Shown: in pieces, positions 59,801 through 62,800 of the stretch
Layout: each line of letters starts with the position of its first letter
Numbering within the stretch: position 1 is the first letter of the stretch
Assembly: GCF_035046485.1 (NCBI RefSeq)
Contig: NC_085137.1
Coordinates: 315,963,164 to 316,027,163, forward strand
DNA length: 64,000 nucleotides
From: Aedes albopictus
Taxonomy: Eukaryota; Arthropoda; Insecta; Diptera; Culicidae
Reading direction: 5' to 3'
Notes under the pieces: generated by a model
The model's database searches: none
What the model saw: only the letters and a program-made list of their open reading frames with translations
What the model was told of the DNA's origin: nothing
Program-made: the position numbers and the translations under genes

Positions 59801-62800
59801 TTTAACAAATATGTGTGGTTCAATGCCTATGCGGTAAGTACCATTCATTATGTTTAAAATAAGCCAAGAAGAATTGAAATTGAATGAAAGATGACAAAGA
59901 TATCAACATATCACTTTTCCATGTTTTACGATAGTGGCCCCAAACTTTTGGACGATTTTGAGGGGTGACCCCAAACTTTTGGTCGATGACATCAAGAGTT
60001 AATTTACCTAATAACTTTTTTTTCTAGATTTTTTAGCTAAGTTCGATAAAAAGCAGTCGAAAGCTAATAGAAAACAGGTTATATTAGCGCTCTCATCTTA
60101 AAATTTGGTCGACCCAATTTCCAGCGACACTGCCGTAAGTTTATTTTCATTTTTTAGAAAATTTGGCAACTTTAGTTTACATACAAACATTTTTGAAAAT
60201 TTTTAATTTAAATCATGTTCAAAATTACATTGACTTATTATCTTTTTGAGGGAACGACTTCAAACTTTTGATCGGAAGTGTATATAGCTATTCTTGGAAA
60301 TAAAATAGTTTGGTTTCCAATTTCTTTGAAAATATGGACCACTCTAAATTTTTTTTATTTTTTTTTGTCTGTATTAACGAGATTTTTAACCCTAGGCTAG
60401 TTCATCTCGGGACCCACGCTTTACTTCCCTTCCGAAGGAAGAACCCACATTTTGTGAGTATGTCGGACTCTAAATTTCATATACGTTGAAAAGAAGGCTT
60501 TATTATTAGGAACAACTTTGCAGAAGACCATATTTGTCTAAAAGATCATTTGTAGGCGCTAAATGTATCTTTCCTCGTAAATCTGGTTCGTGAACCACTG
60601 TGCACTAGTTTGACTGATATAAAAATGTTCCTGGCATTGAATATTAGAACAATAACAAAATTTGATATTTCAAAGTCAAACGAATAGCTCGAATAGATCT
60701 TATGTATAAGAGCTAAACATGATAAGATGGTGATGTTCCAGGAGTTAATTTTGGTTATAAGTTTAAGATGTTTTATCTCTTAAATCAGGTTTATAACGGT
60801 TCTCAAAACCTCTACAAGACTAATGGCCATCAAAATCTAACTTGAGCAATATCCCTTCTTGCTCTCCAAATTAAAATATGCTATTAAAATATTTTCTCTG
60901 CTCGGGTTTCCATTTCTTTTTTATTTGTTTTCGTTTCCTGCACCTACTCTTATTTTTATTTCCGTTTCTATTGAAATTTTGGTTATTAATTATATTTTTA
61001 TTTGTATTTTTAAATATTTTCTGCATGGAACTGTCGGGGTCTTGTTAACTATTTTGTACATCAAGGTGGTGAATTAGTGATTCGTACAAACAGAAAACTA
61101 AACAGTGCCAAAAACAAGTGGAAGAATTAGTGACGAGAAATTAGGATCTAGCTACGAATCACTAATTCACCACCTTGATGTAAAAAATAGTTAACATGAC
61201 TCCGACAGTTCTGTGCAGAAAATTTGACGAAAAACGATAATAGCGATTAACCCCTGAAGAAGACCAAAATGTGGTCGAAACGTTGGGTGAAATCAAATAG
61301 TATCGTTTGATTTCATTGAGACTGCTTAGTCGTTTCCGTAACGTAATATTCATTCAACATGTTGACTTTTGGTTGCTGAAAAACCGTGAATCAAATAACC
61401 TAAGATACAGTCTTAAGTTAAGTAGATTTGAGAAAGTCTTCACAATGAACTAGAATAAGATCATTTAGGTTTTGGGAATCATCTACGTTTATAATAGTAT
61501 AACAGGTTGAAGATATCTGTAAAATGTTCAGTATTATTGAAACTATGAATTTACATCTTACAAAATAGGATCTTGCACACAATGTTTTTTTTTTAACTTC
61601 TGACGTTTCAACGCATGTAGCGGAAAAAATGGTAATAAACATTATGGAAAATTTTATTTCTTGTTCATAGTTATGTACATATGTATAACATTTCAATATC
61701 GGTTTTAAAATTTAAATTTAAAAAATATTTATTTAAAATGGTTTGTTCCAGAAAAAGCATATTAAATATATTCAAAGATTTTTTTAATTTCGTTATTTGC
61801 TTCTGCTGGTGATGTGCACTTCATCATAATTGTGGTATTGTGATAGAGTGTAGGGTTCTGAATCAGTAGCTACCAGGTCGAATCCGGTAAACCACATATT
61901 TTCTTATTTGAACAACAACATATTCATTAATGATGTAAATTCAATTTTGCCTTCTGCTTTCCATCGTTTTTTTTTTTTTTTGATATTTGAAATGACAATT
62001 TAGGCTGCCAGCGTGAGCCTCTTAAGCAGCTTGAAAGTTGCTGAAGATGCTCCATGCAACTTTATAAGGTATGAACTTTCTTGTGAGCATATTTAAGCCT
62101 CTAATCAGAAAGTTCCGTTCATAAATTTGTCTTCATTTTGTGAAATTTGAATCTTACTTGGGATGAACCTTAATACAGGTCGGATTCGATTAATCGGAGT
62201 CGGGTTCTGAAGATTCCCAAACGTATATCTTGGGAACGGAATACTGTACAGAGCTGAAAGTTTGACTGATTACTATTCAAAGTTGGGTTGATAAAATGTC
62301 AAAAATTAATCTTTCTACAACATTTCGTTTCGAAGATATATGTTTCCAAAGGTTCAGAACCCGACTCCGGATAATCGAGTCCGACCTGTAATCCATTTTA
62401 CTATCTTGTCTACAGAAGTCTAGACCACATTGTGTAATCTTGGGGGATCTGTTTGGTAATTGTAACCCAAAACTTTCTCAACTTTGTCCCGAATTTCTTA
62501 GATCCATTGGTTATTCAACCCACAGCCAGTGTCACCTGATTTACTCAGCCTTCCAACGTTCCCGAATCAAAACCTTATGCATCACCCCAAAGGTAACAGA
62601 CAGCCGCATCCCAACCTCTACACGGTCAGCACATCAGGCTCTATCTATATACTTACAACCATCGGTGTTGTGGTAGCAGAGGACCCGCCGGGACAGTTTG
62701 CTCGGCCCCAGGGTATTGGGCCGTTCCGGCTTGGGCTGTATCAACGGCGGCACGGATGCCTGCTGTTGTTGCTGCTGCAGTTGGAGGCCACCGTCGATGG

